From Streptomyces mobaraensis NBRC 13819 = DSM 40847 (GTDB taxonomy: Bacteria > Actinomycetota > Actinomycetes > Streptomycetales > Streptomycetaceae), in NCBI RefSeq assembly GCF_017916255.1, contig NZ_CP072827.1:6597501-6661500 (forward strand): a DNA stretch of 64,000 nt, given 5' to 3'. Below the pieces are notes generated by a model. The model was not told the DNA's origin. It searched no databases and saw only the letters and a list, made by a program, of their open reading frames with translations. This document shows, in pieces, positions 7,580-15,421 of this stretch; positions within the stretch are counted from its first letter, which is position 1, and each line of letters starts with the position of its first letter. The position numbers and the translations under genes were made by a program.

Positions 7580-8393
7580 ACAGGCGCGGGGTGCGCTCCT
7601 CGATCCGGTAGTCGAAGGCGACACCGCTGACGCTGGTTGTGGTCACGCCGCCGTCGACGGTGAGGACGGCCCCGTTGACGTAGGACGCGGCGGGAGACAG
7701 CAGCCAGTCGATCGCCTCGGCGACCTCCTGCGGATCACCCGGCCGCCCGGCGGGAGACAGCCGGGTCGCCTCCTCGTACCCCGCCTCGGCGCCGCCCGCC
7801 AGCCCCGCCTCCGCCGCGAACCGCGCCATCCGCCGGTCGGCCATCTCCGTGCGCACCCAACCCGGGCACACCGCGTTCGCCCGCAGCCCCTGCGGCCCGT
7901 AGTCGACGGCGAGGGAGCGGCACAGGTGGAGCAGACCCGCCTTGGACGTCGCGTAGCCGGCGTTGCCGACGCTGTTGCGGAGCGCGGCGACCGAGGCGAC
8001 CGCGACCACCGCCCCGCGGGCCGCCAGCAGGTGCGGCAGCGCGGCACGCAGCAGCAGGAACGGGCCGGTGAGGTTGGTCCGTATCAGCTCTTCCCAGTCC
8101 TCGACCGCGATGTCACCGACCGCGCCGGGCCGCCCGATTCCGGCGTTGAGCACCACACCGTCGAGTCTCCCGTAGGCCGTCACCGTCTTCTCGACGAGCT
8201 CGCGCACGGCCTCGGGGTCGGCGGTGTCGGAAGGGTGTGCCAGCGCTCCGGTCTCCTCGGCCACCCGGTGCAGCGGCTCGGGCCGCCGCCCGGAGATCAC
8301 CACCTGGTGCCCGGCGGTGCGCAGCAGCCGGGCGGTGGCGGCTCCTATTCCCGTTCCCCCGCCCGTCACCAGGACAACACGCTGTTCCGACAT
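7578..8393 (-). CDS. SDR family oxidoreductase
   Basis: 271 residues from ATG 8393 (MSEQRVVLVTGG). Classical SDR: TGGGTGIG cofactor loop, NAGIG, catalytic Ser in ASVAALRNS and the YATSK tetrad motif, ending with VNGAVLTVDGG. Probably an NAD(P)H-dependent alcohol/ketone oxidoreductase of unknown substrate. It lies 211 bp downstream of a TetR gene on the same strand. An extended frame to 8585 exists but is Pro/Arg-rich and is not supported. Confidence 0.88.
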   Translation of the reverse strand: MSEQRVVLVTGGGTGIGAATARLLRTAGHQVVISGRRPEPLHRVAEETGALAHPSDTADPEAVRELVEKTVTAYGRLDGVVLNAGIGRPGAVGDIAVEDWEELIRTNLTGPFLLLRAALPHLLAARGAVVAVASVAALRNSVGNAGYATSKAGLLHLCRSLAVDYGPQGLRANAVCPGWVRTEMADRRMARFAAEAGLAGGAEAGYEEATRLSPAGRPGDPQEVAEAIDWLLSPAASYVNGAVLTVDGGVTTTSVSGVAFDYRIEERTPRL

Positions 8394-8604
8394 GGCCGTT
8401 CGCCCTCCGAAGGTGGTCGGCTTCCGGTACCCCGCGCTGCGATCATACGAAGCGCCGGCATCACCGGGCCGACCGGGTGCCACTGCGGCCGGCAGCGCCG
8501 CGGCTGGATCCCAGTGCCGAGGACGGCTTCGCCGTCGTGGTGGGTGAGGGCTTCCCGCCCGCCCCCGGCCGGCGCCCGCCGGCACCGGTTCGCCGACATC
8601 CGCG

Positions 8605-9360
8605 TCACCCCGAAACGCCGGGCCGCCTCCCGGTCGCCGGCGCGACCCTCCCCTGAACCGGGTCGGCGCCGTAGCCGCGGAGCATTGCGTTCAGGATGTC
8701 GGTCAGTCGGGGGGCGACGTCGACGACGGCGTGGGCGAGGTCCGGGTCCGTTTCGTACAGGCGGCGCAGTTCGGTTCCAGGGGCGGCCATCTGCCAGAGG
8801 GCTCCGGCCATGGCCGTGGCCGTGGCGACGACGTTTCCGGCCTGTTCCGGGCTCAGATCGGCCACCCGGCGCAGTGCCTCGCCCACGGCCTCGACCTCGG
8901 CGATGGCGGTCAGCTTGAACGAGCGGACGCTGTCCAGCGAGACGTTGCGTTCCAGGTTCAGCGGGGTGTGGGCGAGCAGATCGCAGAACAGGGGGCGGGC
9001 CACGAGCGACTCGGCCAGCAGGCGGGCGACGGTGTGCGGGTCGTCCGTGGTGTTTGACGGGTCGTCCGTGGTGTGTGCCCGGGCGTCGGTGCGTGCCGTG
9101 TCGTCAAGTTGTTCGCGTACCGATCGCGACCACTCCACCCATCCGGCGGAGGCCAGGCGGAGGAAGATCTCCTCCCGCGTCTCGAAGTAGCGGAGCATCG
9201 CCGACTTGTGCATCCCCACCTCGGCGGCGATGTCGGTCAAGGTGACCGATCGGATGCCGTTCGCCGTGGCCAGGCGGGACGCCGCGGCGAGGATCGCGGC
9301 CTCGCGGGCGCGCTTGGCCTCGGGGCTCCGGGCTCGGGTGGGCTGACTGCGGCTGACCAT
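8605..9360 (-). CDS. TetR/AcrR family transcriptional regulator
   Basis: 251 residues. TetR_N helix-turn-helix: REAAILAAASRLATANGIRS, then VTLTDIAAEVGMHKSAMLRYFETREEIF (residues about 20-70); the rest is a helical ligand domain. A Thr/Asp-rich stretch around residue 95-107 (HTTDDPSNTTDDPH) contains a near duplication. Divergent from the SDR at 9423, with 62 bp between them that hold two tandem palindromes; it probably represses the SDR and itself. Confidence 0.88.
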   Translation of the reverse strand: MVSRSQPTRARSPEAKRAREAAILAAASRLATANGIRSVTLTDIAAEVGMHKSAMLRYFETREEIFLRLASAGWVEWSRSVREQLDDTARTDARAHTTDDPSNTTDDPHTVARLLAESLVARPLFCDLLAHTPLNLERNVSLDSVRSFKLTAIAEVEAVGEALRRVADLSPEQAGNVVATATAMAGALWQMAAPGTELRRLYETDPDLAHAVVDVAPRLTDILNAMLRGYGADPVQGRVAPATGRRPGVSG

Positions 9361-9374
9361 AGGGGCATGCTAGC

Positions 9375-9417
9375 TAGCGCAACCATGTTGCGCTAATAAC
9401 AAAACCGTGTTTTGCTA
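9375..9417. promoter_or_regulatory. Two tandem 21-bp palindromic operators between TetR and SDR genes
   Basis: Site 1 (9375-9395): arms TAGCGCAAC and GTTGCGCTA, perfect, spacer CAT. Site 2 (9397-9417): arms TAACAAAAC and GTTTTGCTA, one mismatch, spacer CGT. Both have the form TA-N-C-NN-AAC / GTT-NN-G-N-TA. Centres (9385, 9407) are 22 bp apart, two helical turns, as expected for two TetR dimers on one DNA face. Binding is inferred. Confidence 0.8.
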
Positions 9418-9422
9418 CGGGC

Positions 9423-10310
9423 ATGGCAGCCCAGACGTGGTTCATCACCGGTTCCTCCCGCGGCTTCGGCCGCTCCCTCGCGGTCGCCGCCCTCAAGGCG
9501 GGCGACCGGGTCGTCGCCACCGCCCGCCGGCCCGGGCAACTCGCCGAGCTGGTCGAGAGGTTCGGCGACCGGGTACTCCCCGTGGCGCTCGACGTGACCG
9601 ACGCCGCCGCGGCCACGGCCGCCCTCGACGCCGCCCGCGACCGCTTCGGCCGTGTCGACGTGATCGTCAACAACGCCGGGTACGCCAACGTGGCGCCCGT
9701 CGAGACGGCTCCGGAGGACGACTTCCGCCGTCAGTTCGAGACCAACTTCTGGGGCGTGTACAACGTCTCCAAGGCGGCGCTGCCCCTGCTGAAGGCGCAG
9801 GGCGGCGGGACCGTCGTCCAGTTCTCCTCGATCGGCGGACGGGTGGGCGGCAGCGCCGGCCTGGGCTCCTACCAGGCGGCCAAGTTCGCCATCGACGGGC
9901 TCACCCGCGTACTCGCCGCGGAGACCGCGCCGTTCGGCATCCGCTACCTCGTCGTCGAGCCGAGTGGCTTCGCCACCGACTGGGCCGGGGCCTCCATGGA
10001 CGTCCAGGACGTTCCGCCCGAGTACCGGGCGACGGTCGGGGCCTTCCACGAACGGGCTCGGGCCGCCGGCCGGGCCGCCGGGGATCCCGATCGTGCCGCG
10101 GAGATCCTGGTGCGGGTGGTCCGGCGGGAGCACGTGCCCACTCACCTGCCCCTGGGGGCGACCGCGGCCCGCATGGCGCTCGACCACTCGCGGCGTCGGA
10201 CTGCCGAAGCGGAGGCGTGGCAGGGCGTCTCCGTCTCCGCCGACTTCGGAGCGGAGTACCCCGTCGATCTCCCGGCGGACGTCGCGGAGGCCGACGCGCA
10301 GCGGGCCTGA
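9423..10310 (+). CDS. SDR family oxidoreductase
   Basis: 295 residues. Glycine motif TGSSRGFG, NNAGYANV, catalytic Ser in VQFSSIGGRVGG and SYQAAKFA (YxxxK). Length and the C-terminal extension resemble SDRs annotated as oxidoreductase or ketoreductase in streptomycetes. ATG 9423 starts 6 bp after the second operator of the divergent TetR gene, so this SDR is very probably its regulated target. Substrate unknown. Confidence 0.9.
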   Translation: MAAQTWFITGSSRGFGRSLAVAALKAGDRVVATARRPGQLAELVERFGDRVLPVALDVTDAAAATAALDAARDRFGRVDVIVNNAGYANVAPVETAPEDDFRRQFETNFWGVYNVSKAALPLLKAQGGGTVVQFSSIGGRVGGSAGLGSYQAAKFAIDGLTRVLAAETAPFGIRYLVVEPSGFATDWAGASMDVQDVPPEYRATVGAFHERARAAGRAAGDPDRAAEILVRVVRREHVPTHLPLGATAARMALDHSRRRTAEAEAWQGVSVSADFGAEYPVDLPADVAEADAQRA

Positions 10311-10616
10311 GGCGGGTTCCCTTGGTGCCGGAGGCGTCGCCGGCGGTTCGGCATCGGCCCGCCGCCTTCCCGAATTCCGGAGTGTTCTGGGAGGCCGCCG
10401 TCCGGGCTCAGCCGGGCGGAAGACCGGACAGGTCGGGCGCGACCCGGCCAAGTACCCGCGCAGGGCGTCCTCCGGAATGCCGGGAGCGTCGACCCGCGTT
10501 CGGCCGGTGCGTCGACGGGCGCCACGGCGGGAGCCGGATGGTGATGCTCCCCGCCGGGCGGACGGCCGCCTGGCGCGGACGGCTCCGTGACCGGCGTCTG
10601 CCGCATGAAGGGGAGG
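10311..10616. other. Convergent intergenic stretch, nothing recognised
   Basis: 306 bp between the SDR (plus) and the MFS exporter (minus). Open frames here are shadows with Arg/Gly-rich composition. No convincing gene or hairpin was seen. Confidence 0.4.
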
Positions 10617-11873
10617 TCAGTCGCGAGGACCGCCACGAACGGAACTCGTACCTAACGCACTTCCTCGGTCGGCGCCGCCGTCGGCCCGGCGTGCACGGGC
10701 CGCTCCTCTCCCCGGTGTACCGGCCAGGCGCAGGGCGGCCACGGCCAGCAGGGAGGCGAGGGCCATCCCTGTGAACATCGGAACGGCGGTGTGCTCGCCA
10801 CCGAGGCCGACCAACGGGGCGGCCACCGCGCTCAGGAGGCTCTGGATGGTGCCGAGGGCGGCGGAGCCGGTTCCGGCGGCCTGGGGAACGCGGTCCAGAG
10901 CGAGGGCGGCCGCGTTGATACTGGCCATGCTGATCCCGATGAAAGTGATGGAGATCAAGGTCAGGACCACGATCGCGTTCAGCAGGCCGGCCAGGGACAG
11001 CGCGCACAGGGCGGCGGAGCCGGCAACCATCACGCCCAGGCCGGTCCGCAGTAGCGACGCGGGCGTGAAGCGGCCGACGAGCCTGGTGACGGCGGTACCG
11101 GCCGCGACGCTGACGACGCCGACGGAGGCGAAAGCGGCCGAGGTCCGGGCGACGTCGAGGCCGAGGAGGTTCTGGAAGACGAAGGAGGCACCGCCCAGGT
11201 AGCAGAACAGCACGGCCAAGGTCATGCCGAAGCAGAGTGCGTGGCCGAGGTAGGGGCGGTCGGTCAGGACCTCGCGTACGGCGCGCGCGGTGGCCGCGAT
11301 GCCCCCGCGGTGGCGCCGCTCGGGCGGCAGGCTCTCGGGAACGCCGACCGCCGCGGCCAGCACGGCCAGGAGCGAGGCCGCCGACAGGACCCAGAAGACC
11401 CCGCGCCAGTCGCCGGCCCCGATGACGGCACCGCCCACGACGGGAGCGATGACCGGGGCGATCCCCATGAGGGTCATCAGGACGCCGAGCAGCCTGGCGG
11501 CCCTGTCGCCCTGGGCGACGTCGGAGATGACCGCCCGCCCGATCACCACGCCGGCGGCACCGCTGAAGCCCTGGAGGAAACGCAGGACGACCAGCCAGCC
11601 CAGGGAAGGCGCGAGCGCGCAGCCCGCAGTGGCCGCGACACAGGCGGCGCCACCGGCCAGGAGGGGGAGGCGGCGTCCGAAGCGGTCGGAGAGCGGCCCC
11701 AGGACCAGCTGCCCCAGCCCCATACCGACGAGGAAGGTCGTCAGCGTGAGCTGCACGCCCGAGGCGTCGGTGCGCAGATCGCCCGTCATCTGCGGGAAGG
11801 CGGGCAGGTACATGTCCGTGGCCAACGGCATCACGAACGCCAGCAGCACCAGGGCAGCCGTCATCAAAGGCAT
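10617..11873 (-). CDS. MFS drug exporter, Bcr/CflA type
   Basis: 418 residues, 12 predicted hydrophobic segments. Diagnostic features of the Bcr/CflA group: DMYLPAFPQMTGDL in the first periplasmic loop, motif A GPLSDRFGRR and RFLQGFSGAAG. Start ATG 11873 follows a GGAG site (8 bp); the longer frame upstream is Arg-rich and lacks support. The C-terminal tail is hydrophilic. Likely a proton-driven drug or metabolite exporter of the inner membrane. Confidence 0.88.
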   Translation of the reverse strand: MPLMTAALVLLAFVMPLATDMYLPAFPQMTGDLRTDASGVQLTLTTFLVGMGLGQLVLGPLSDRFGRRLPLLAGGAACVAATAGCALAPSLGWLVVLRFLQGFSGAAGVVIGRAVISDVAQGDRAARLLGVLMTLMGIAPVIAPVVGGAVIGAGDWRGVFWVLSAASLLAVLAAAVGVPESLPPERRHRGGIAATARAVREVLTDRPYLGHALCFGMTLAVLFCYLGGASFVFQNLLGLDVARTSAAFASVGVVSVAAGTAVTRLVGRFTPASLLRTGLGVMVAGSAALCALSLAGLLNAIVVLTLISITFIGISMASINAAALALDRVPQAAGTGSAALGTIQSLLSAVAAPLVGLGGEHTAVPMFTGMALASLLAVAALRLAGTPGRGAARARRADGGADRGSALGTSSVRGGPRD

Positions 11874-12159
11874 CGGAGATCTCCAGGGAAACGGGCACAG
11901 CGAGCGGCAGCCGCACCGACCCCGCAGCGCTTGCGGGCGGGGACTCGAGCCGGACGCCTCGGAACGGGACACCGCTGTCCCGTGCGAGGTTTCCTGCCGC
12001 CGACGACGACCGTAGGCGGGGTCCTCCGCCGGCACATCGGCCCTGGGACCGGAATGACACCCTCCGCCCGACCTAGGGCAAACGGCGCGAAGAACAGCGG
12101 CTGCGCCACTCGTCCTCGAACCCCCTCAAGGGGGGCACTGCAACGAGCTGACTCCCGCG

Positions 12160-12470
12160 TCACACCTTCCCCGCGCGGCGTTCCGCCACCAGGAGCCAGA
12201 CGAGGTACGCGCCGCCCAGGACGCCCGTCACCGCGCCCACCGGCAGGCGGTCGGCGCCGGAGAGGGAGACGAAGCCGATCGGGCCGGCGGCGGCCGTCGC
12301 GGCCGCGGTGAGGAGGGTGGCCGCGGCCATCAAGGCCAGGCGGGTGCGTTCCACCGGCACCCCGAGCGCGTGCGCCGCGTCGTCGCCGAGTTCCATCGTC
12401 GAGAGGCGGCGGCCGTACGCGGTGACCACCGGCGGCAGGACCGCGCAGGCGACGGCCGGCGGCCCCACCC
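12160..12470 (-). pseudogene. FecCD siderophore ABC permease remnant
   Basis: Reading on the minus strand gives a clear FecCD C-terminal segment: VVTAYGRRLSTMELGDDAAH, ALGVPVERTRLALMAAATLL, AAAGPIGFVSL, then ADRLPVGAVTGVLGGAYLVW. About 50 residues normally lying between GFVSL and the LPVGAVTG motif are missing, and everything upstream is replaced by a 15-bp minisatellite. No partner permease, binding protein or ATPase is nearby. The fragment is non-functional. Confidence 0.8.
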
Positions 12471-12481
12471 CGTCCCAGCGC

Positions 12482-12690
12482 CCCCGCGTCTGGTGTCTCG
12501 GCGCTTGGTGCGCCCGCGTCTGGTGTCTCCGCGCCCGGCGCCCCTGCGTCCGATGTCTCCGCGCCCGGTGCGCCCGCGTCCGGCGTCCCTGCCTCTGGTG
12601 TCTCCGCGTCTGGCGTCCCCGCGCCAGGCGTCCCCGTTTCCGGCGTCCCCGCGCAAGGCGTCCCCGCGTCCGGCGCCCCCGCGCCCGAGG
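12482..12690. repeat. Degenerate 15-bp minisatellite, about 14 units
   Basis: Units resemble GTCCCCGCGTCCGGC on the plus strand, with some 30-bp higher-order alternation (units ending TGGT versus CCGGC). One plus frame would read as Ala-Pro-Ala-Ser-Gly-Val pentapeptides and one minus frame as Asp-Ala-Gly-Thr-Pro. It abuts the FecCD remnant on one side and a short plus-strand tail (LVTLDETAVAALEARWG) on the other, so it may join two broken genes. Confidence 0.8.
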
Positions 12691-12795
12691 CGCTCGCCCC
12701 TGGTCACGCTGGACGAGACGGCGGTCGCGGCGCTGGAGGCGAGGTGGGGGACCGGCTGAGGGCCGGCTCGGCCCCTCCGGCGTCACGGACGCCGC

Positions 12796-13650
12796 TCAGT
12801 CCACCCACACCCGCACCAGGCATCTGCGGGCGCGCGGGTCGGGCGAGTCGGTGAAGGCGGTGCGGCCGTGCAGTACGACGGTGTTGTCCAGCAAGAGGAG
12901 GTCTCCCCGGCGCAGGGGGACGCGCAGGGCGGTGCGCGGGTCGGACAGGATCCGGTCGACGGCGTCGAGGGCCGCCCGCTCGTCCGGAGCCAGTGGCGCG
13001 CCCGCTTCCTGGTGGGCGCGTTCGATCCCCCGACGGTTGTAGTGGACGCGCAGGCCGGCGCCGTGCCGCCGGAAGACGGGACGGCGCCGGTCGAAACCGG
13101 GCCCCCGACCGAAGCGGAAGTCCTGGTAGAGGCGGGGCAGGGCCCAAGGGGCGTCGGTGAGAAGCCTGTTGTGCAGGGCGTGGCCGCTGGCCAGTAGCGA
13201 ATCTCCGCCGTGTGCGGCCGGCCGTACGCACAGCAGCCCGAGCACGCGCGGGGGATGGGGCGCCGGGGTGCGGTCGGTGTGGAGGGTCAGGGCGAGGTCG
13301 GTCTTGCCGAGCCCGGCGTTGTCGGCCACGGCGACGAAGCCGCCGGCGTCCGCCGGCCGCACCGCGCCCAGCGAGGCGGCGAGCCGCCGGCACAGGGCGG
13401 CGCACTCCGGGTCGGTGCGGCCGGCCACGGGAAAGCCGCGGATCACGACGAACCCGCGGCCGTTCCACAGGCGCCGGGTGATCTGCGCGGCGAGGTCCGC
13501 GACTGCCCTCCCCGGAACGGGCCCCAAGTCCTGCCCGCCGCTGCCCAGTTCGCGCGCACAGGCAGGTGGCATCGGAAGCAGCCAGTCCTCCGCACCGAGG
13601 GTGTCGCCGGTCCAGGTCGTGGGCGCTTCGACCGGGGTGGGCTGAGTCAT
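12796..13650 (-). CDS. TauD/TfdA-family Fe(II)/2-oxoglutarate-dependent dioxygenase
   Basis: 284 residues from ATG 13650, preceded by AAAGGTGAG. The facial triad is present: His and Asp in LHTDRT and the distal His in NTVVLHGRTAF, with a C-terminal Arg-rich strand (RARRCLVRVWVD) for 2-oxoglutarate. GFVVIRGFPV and DLLLLDNTVVLHG are typical of the clavaminate-synthase-like/TauD superfamily. It probably hydroxylates or desaturates a small molecule; the substrate cannot be told. Neighbours on both sides are decayed genes, so it may be the survivor of a degraded cluster. Confidence 0.87.
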   Translation of the reverse strand: MTQPTPVEAPTTWTGDTLGAEDWLLPMPPACARELGSGGQDLGPVPGRAVADLAAQITRRLWNGRGFVVIRGFPVAGRTDPECAALCRRLAASLGAVRPADAGGFVAVADNAGLGKTDLALTLHTDRTPAPHPPRVLGLLCVRPAAHGGDSLLASGHALHNRLLTDAPWALPRLYQDFRFGRGPGFDRRRPVFRRHGAGLRVHYNRRGIERAHQEAGAPLAPDERAALDAVDRILSDPRTALRVPLRRGDLLLLDNTVVLHGRTAFTDSPDPRARRCLVRVWVD

Positions 13651-13835
13651 CCGCTCACCTTTCCGCGGCGGTTGTCCGCCGACGCGTTCCGTCCGGAACG
13701 TACCCGACGGCACGGCCGGGCGCAGCCCCGGTACGCGCCGTTCCGGGGGAGCGCGGGCGTGTGACGGTTGCCGTGCCGGCTCCCGGGGCGCCGGGGCGGC
13801 GGCCGGCGCCGAGCGCCCCACTCGGCGCCGACCGA

Positions 13836-14511
13836 GGCTCCCGTGTGCGGACCTGGCCGGGGCCGACCCGTCGGGAAAGACGCACCCGGGGACGGAGAAG
13901 GACATCCCCCGGTTCTGCGAACGGCTGTTCGCCGCGCACGCCCCGGCGGCGTCCGGACGCTGCTCTCGACGCCGGCTGCGGCACCGGCCGGCACGTCGCC
14001 TACTTCACCGAGGCGGGAGTGGACCGCGTCGGCTTCGACTGCCAGGAGAACATGACGGCCTTCGCCCGCGAGCGGCGGCCCGGACCGGACTACCGCGTCG
14101 ACGACATGCGGTCCCTGCGCCCGGGCCGCGCCTTCGACGCCGTCACCTGTTTCGGCTGGGCGCTGTCCAACCTGCACACCGACGCGGACGTGTCTCGCTC
14201 GGTGGAGACCTTCGCCGTCCACTGCCGGCCCGGCGCGCTGCTGTTCGCGCATGTGCCCAACCCGCTCGCCGACCCCGTGGAGGCCGCGTTCCAGCGCCAC
14301 TTCACCCTCGCGAGCCCCTCCTTCACCGCGACCGCCGGGCCACGTACACGCTCGACCGCCGCCGGCAGCTCCTCACCCGCGGGCGGCTGTGGCGCGTCCC
14401 ACCACCCCGGGATCCCGGACCTTTCCCGACTCCCCGCATTCCCCGGGTGCTTCGGGCGGGGATCTGTCCGGAGGCGCCCTGTACGTCCTGGCCCGCTACG
14501 CGGGCGTCTGA
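13836..14511 (+). pseudogene. Frameshifted class I SAM-dependent methyltransferase
   Basis: Homology to one methyltransferase family is split over frames. The N-terminal EKDIPRFCERLFAAHAPA is in one frame (13895-13950). After a shift near 13960 the Rossmann motif LDAGCGTGRHVAYF and FDAVTCFGWALSNL follow in another (13970-14330). A further shift near 14335 leads to TYTLDRRRQLLT. The C-terminal SGGDLSGGALYVLARYAG (to 14511) lies in a third frame, with the segment before it lost. At least three lesions make it non-functional. It lies head to head with the TauD-like dioxygenase. Confidence 0.75.
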
Positions 14512-14812
14512 CGCCCGCCGCCATCCGGAAAGCCGCCCTTCTCCCGCCCGCCCGACTGCCGCAACGGTATGGGGGAAACCGGTGGGACGAACCACACGGC
14601 CTTGATGGATCAGGGGAGATACTGCGCTTTCAAGAGTTTCGGCAGGCGCGTTCGAGTGAACTTGGGGCGCGCGCGACGGAAGTTTTGCGCCCTTGCGCCC
14701 CCCGCGGGTCAGTGATCCCCGCCCATGACCGTGGCACACGCCGGTATGAATTGTTGACGTGCCCCGAGCAAGTCGCACAACGGGGGAAAACGGGAAGGGT
14801 GGGACGGAATCC
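14512..14812. promoter_or_regulatory. Upstream region of the ramR-like regulator
   Basis: 301 bp without a gene. It has lower GC than its surroundings, a TTGACG hexamer at 14754-14759 and a GGGACGGA ribosome-binding region before GTG 14813. Promoter function is inferred; GTG 14759 is an alternative but less likely start for the regulator. Confidence 0.4.
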
Positions 14813-15421
14813 GTGATTCGAGTTCTCCTGGTGCACGACACCTCGCTGCTGCGCACCGCCCTCATGGAACTGATCGGAAGAGAACCGGAGTTCGAGGTGC
14901 ACGCCGCGCCGTGGCGCCGCGCGGTCCTGACCGCGCGGACAGTGCGCCCGCGCGTCTGCGTCGTCGACATGGACAGCCCCCACGCGGCCGGACCGGGCCT
15001 GCGCGAACTGTCCGGCGGATGCGCCGAGGGGGACGCGCGCCCGGCCCTGCTCGCGCTGGCCACCGCGGAACGGCCGGGGCCGCTGCGCCGGGCGTACGAG
15101 GAGGGGGCCTTGGGGTACTTGAGCAAAAACGCTTCACCGGACCGGCTGGTCGAGGGCATCAGGTACGTCGCCAAAGGCGAGCGCTACATCGACGAATCCC
15201 TCGGCTTCGGCTTCCTGGAGGCTTCCGAGATCCCGCTCACCCGCCGTGAACTGACCGTCCTGTCACTCGCCGCCGAGGGCGCCGGCGTCGGGGAGATCGC
15301 CCGCAGCCTGCACCTGTCGCACGGGACCGTACGCAACTACATGTGCGCGATCACCCGGAAGACCGGGGCGCGCAACCGGGTGGACGCCATAAGAGTCGCC
15401 CGGGGGGCCGGCTGGGTCTGA
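14813..15421 (+). CDS. ramR: LuxR-family response regulator, RamR/AmfR type
   Basis: 202 residues. The N-terminal half is a receiver-like domain (VIRVLLVHDTSLLRTALMEL; VCVVDMDSP with candidate phospho-Asp; GYLSKNAS with the conserved Lys). The C-terminal half is a LuxR HTH (LTRRELTVLSLAAEG; EIARSLHLSHGTVRNYM; KTGARNRVDAIRVAR). Placed beside a complete SapB/AmfS-type lanthipeptide locus, it corresponds to RamR/AmfR, activators of the ram/amf operon needed for aerial growth in S. coelicolor and S. griseus. GTG 14813 has a purine-rich site 6-12 bp upstream. Its last 159 bp overlap, antisense, the 3' end of the downstream transporter gene. No TTA codon is present. Confidence 0.9.
   Translation: MIRVLLVHDTSLLRTALMELIGREPEFEVHAAPWRRAVLTARTVRPRVCVVDMDSPHAAGPGLRELSGGCAEGDARPALLALATAERPGPLRRAYEEGALGYLSKNASPDRLVEGIRYVAKGERYIDESLGFGFLEASEIPLTRRELTVLSLAAEGAGVGEIARSLHLSHGTVRNYMCAITRKTGARNRVDAIRVARGAGWV

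Noticed and set aside
12330..12786. Arg-rich ORFs through the 15-bp repeat
   Set aside because: Composition is produced by the repeat; no domain and the FecCD frame is interrupted.
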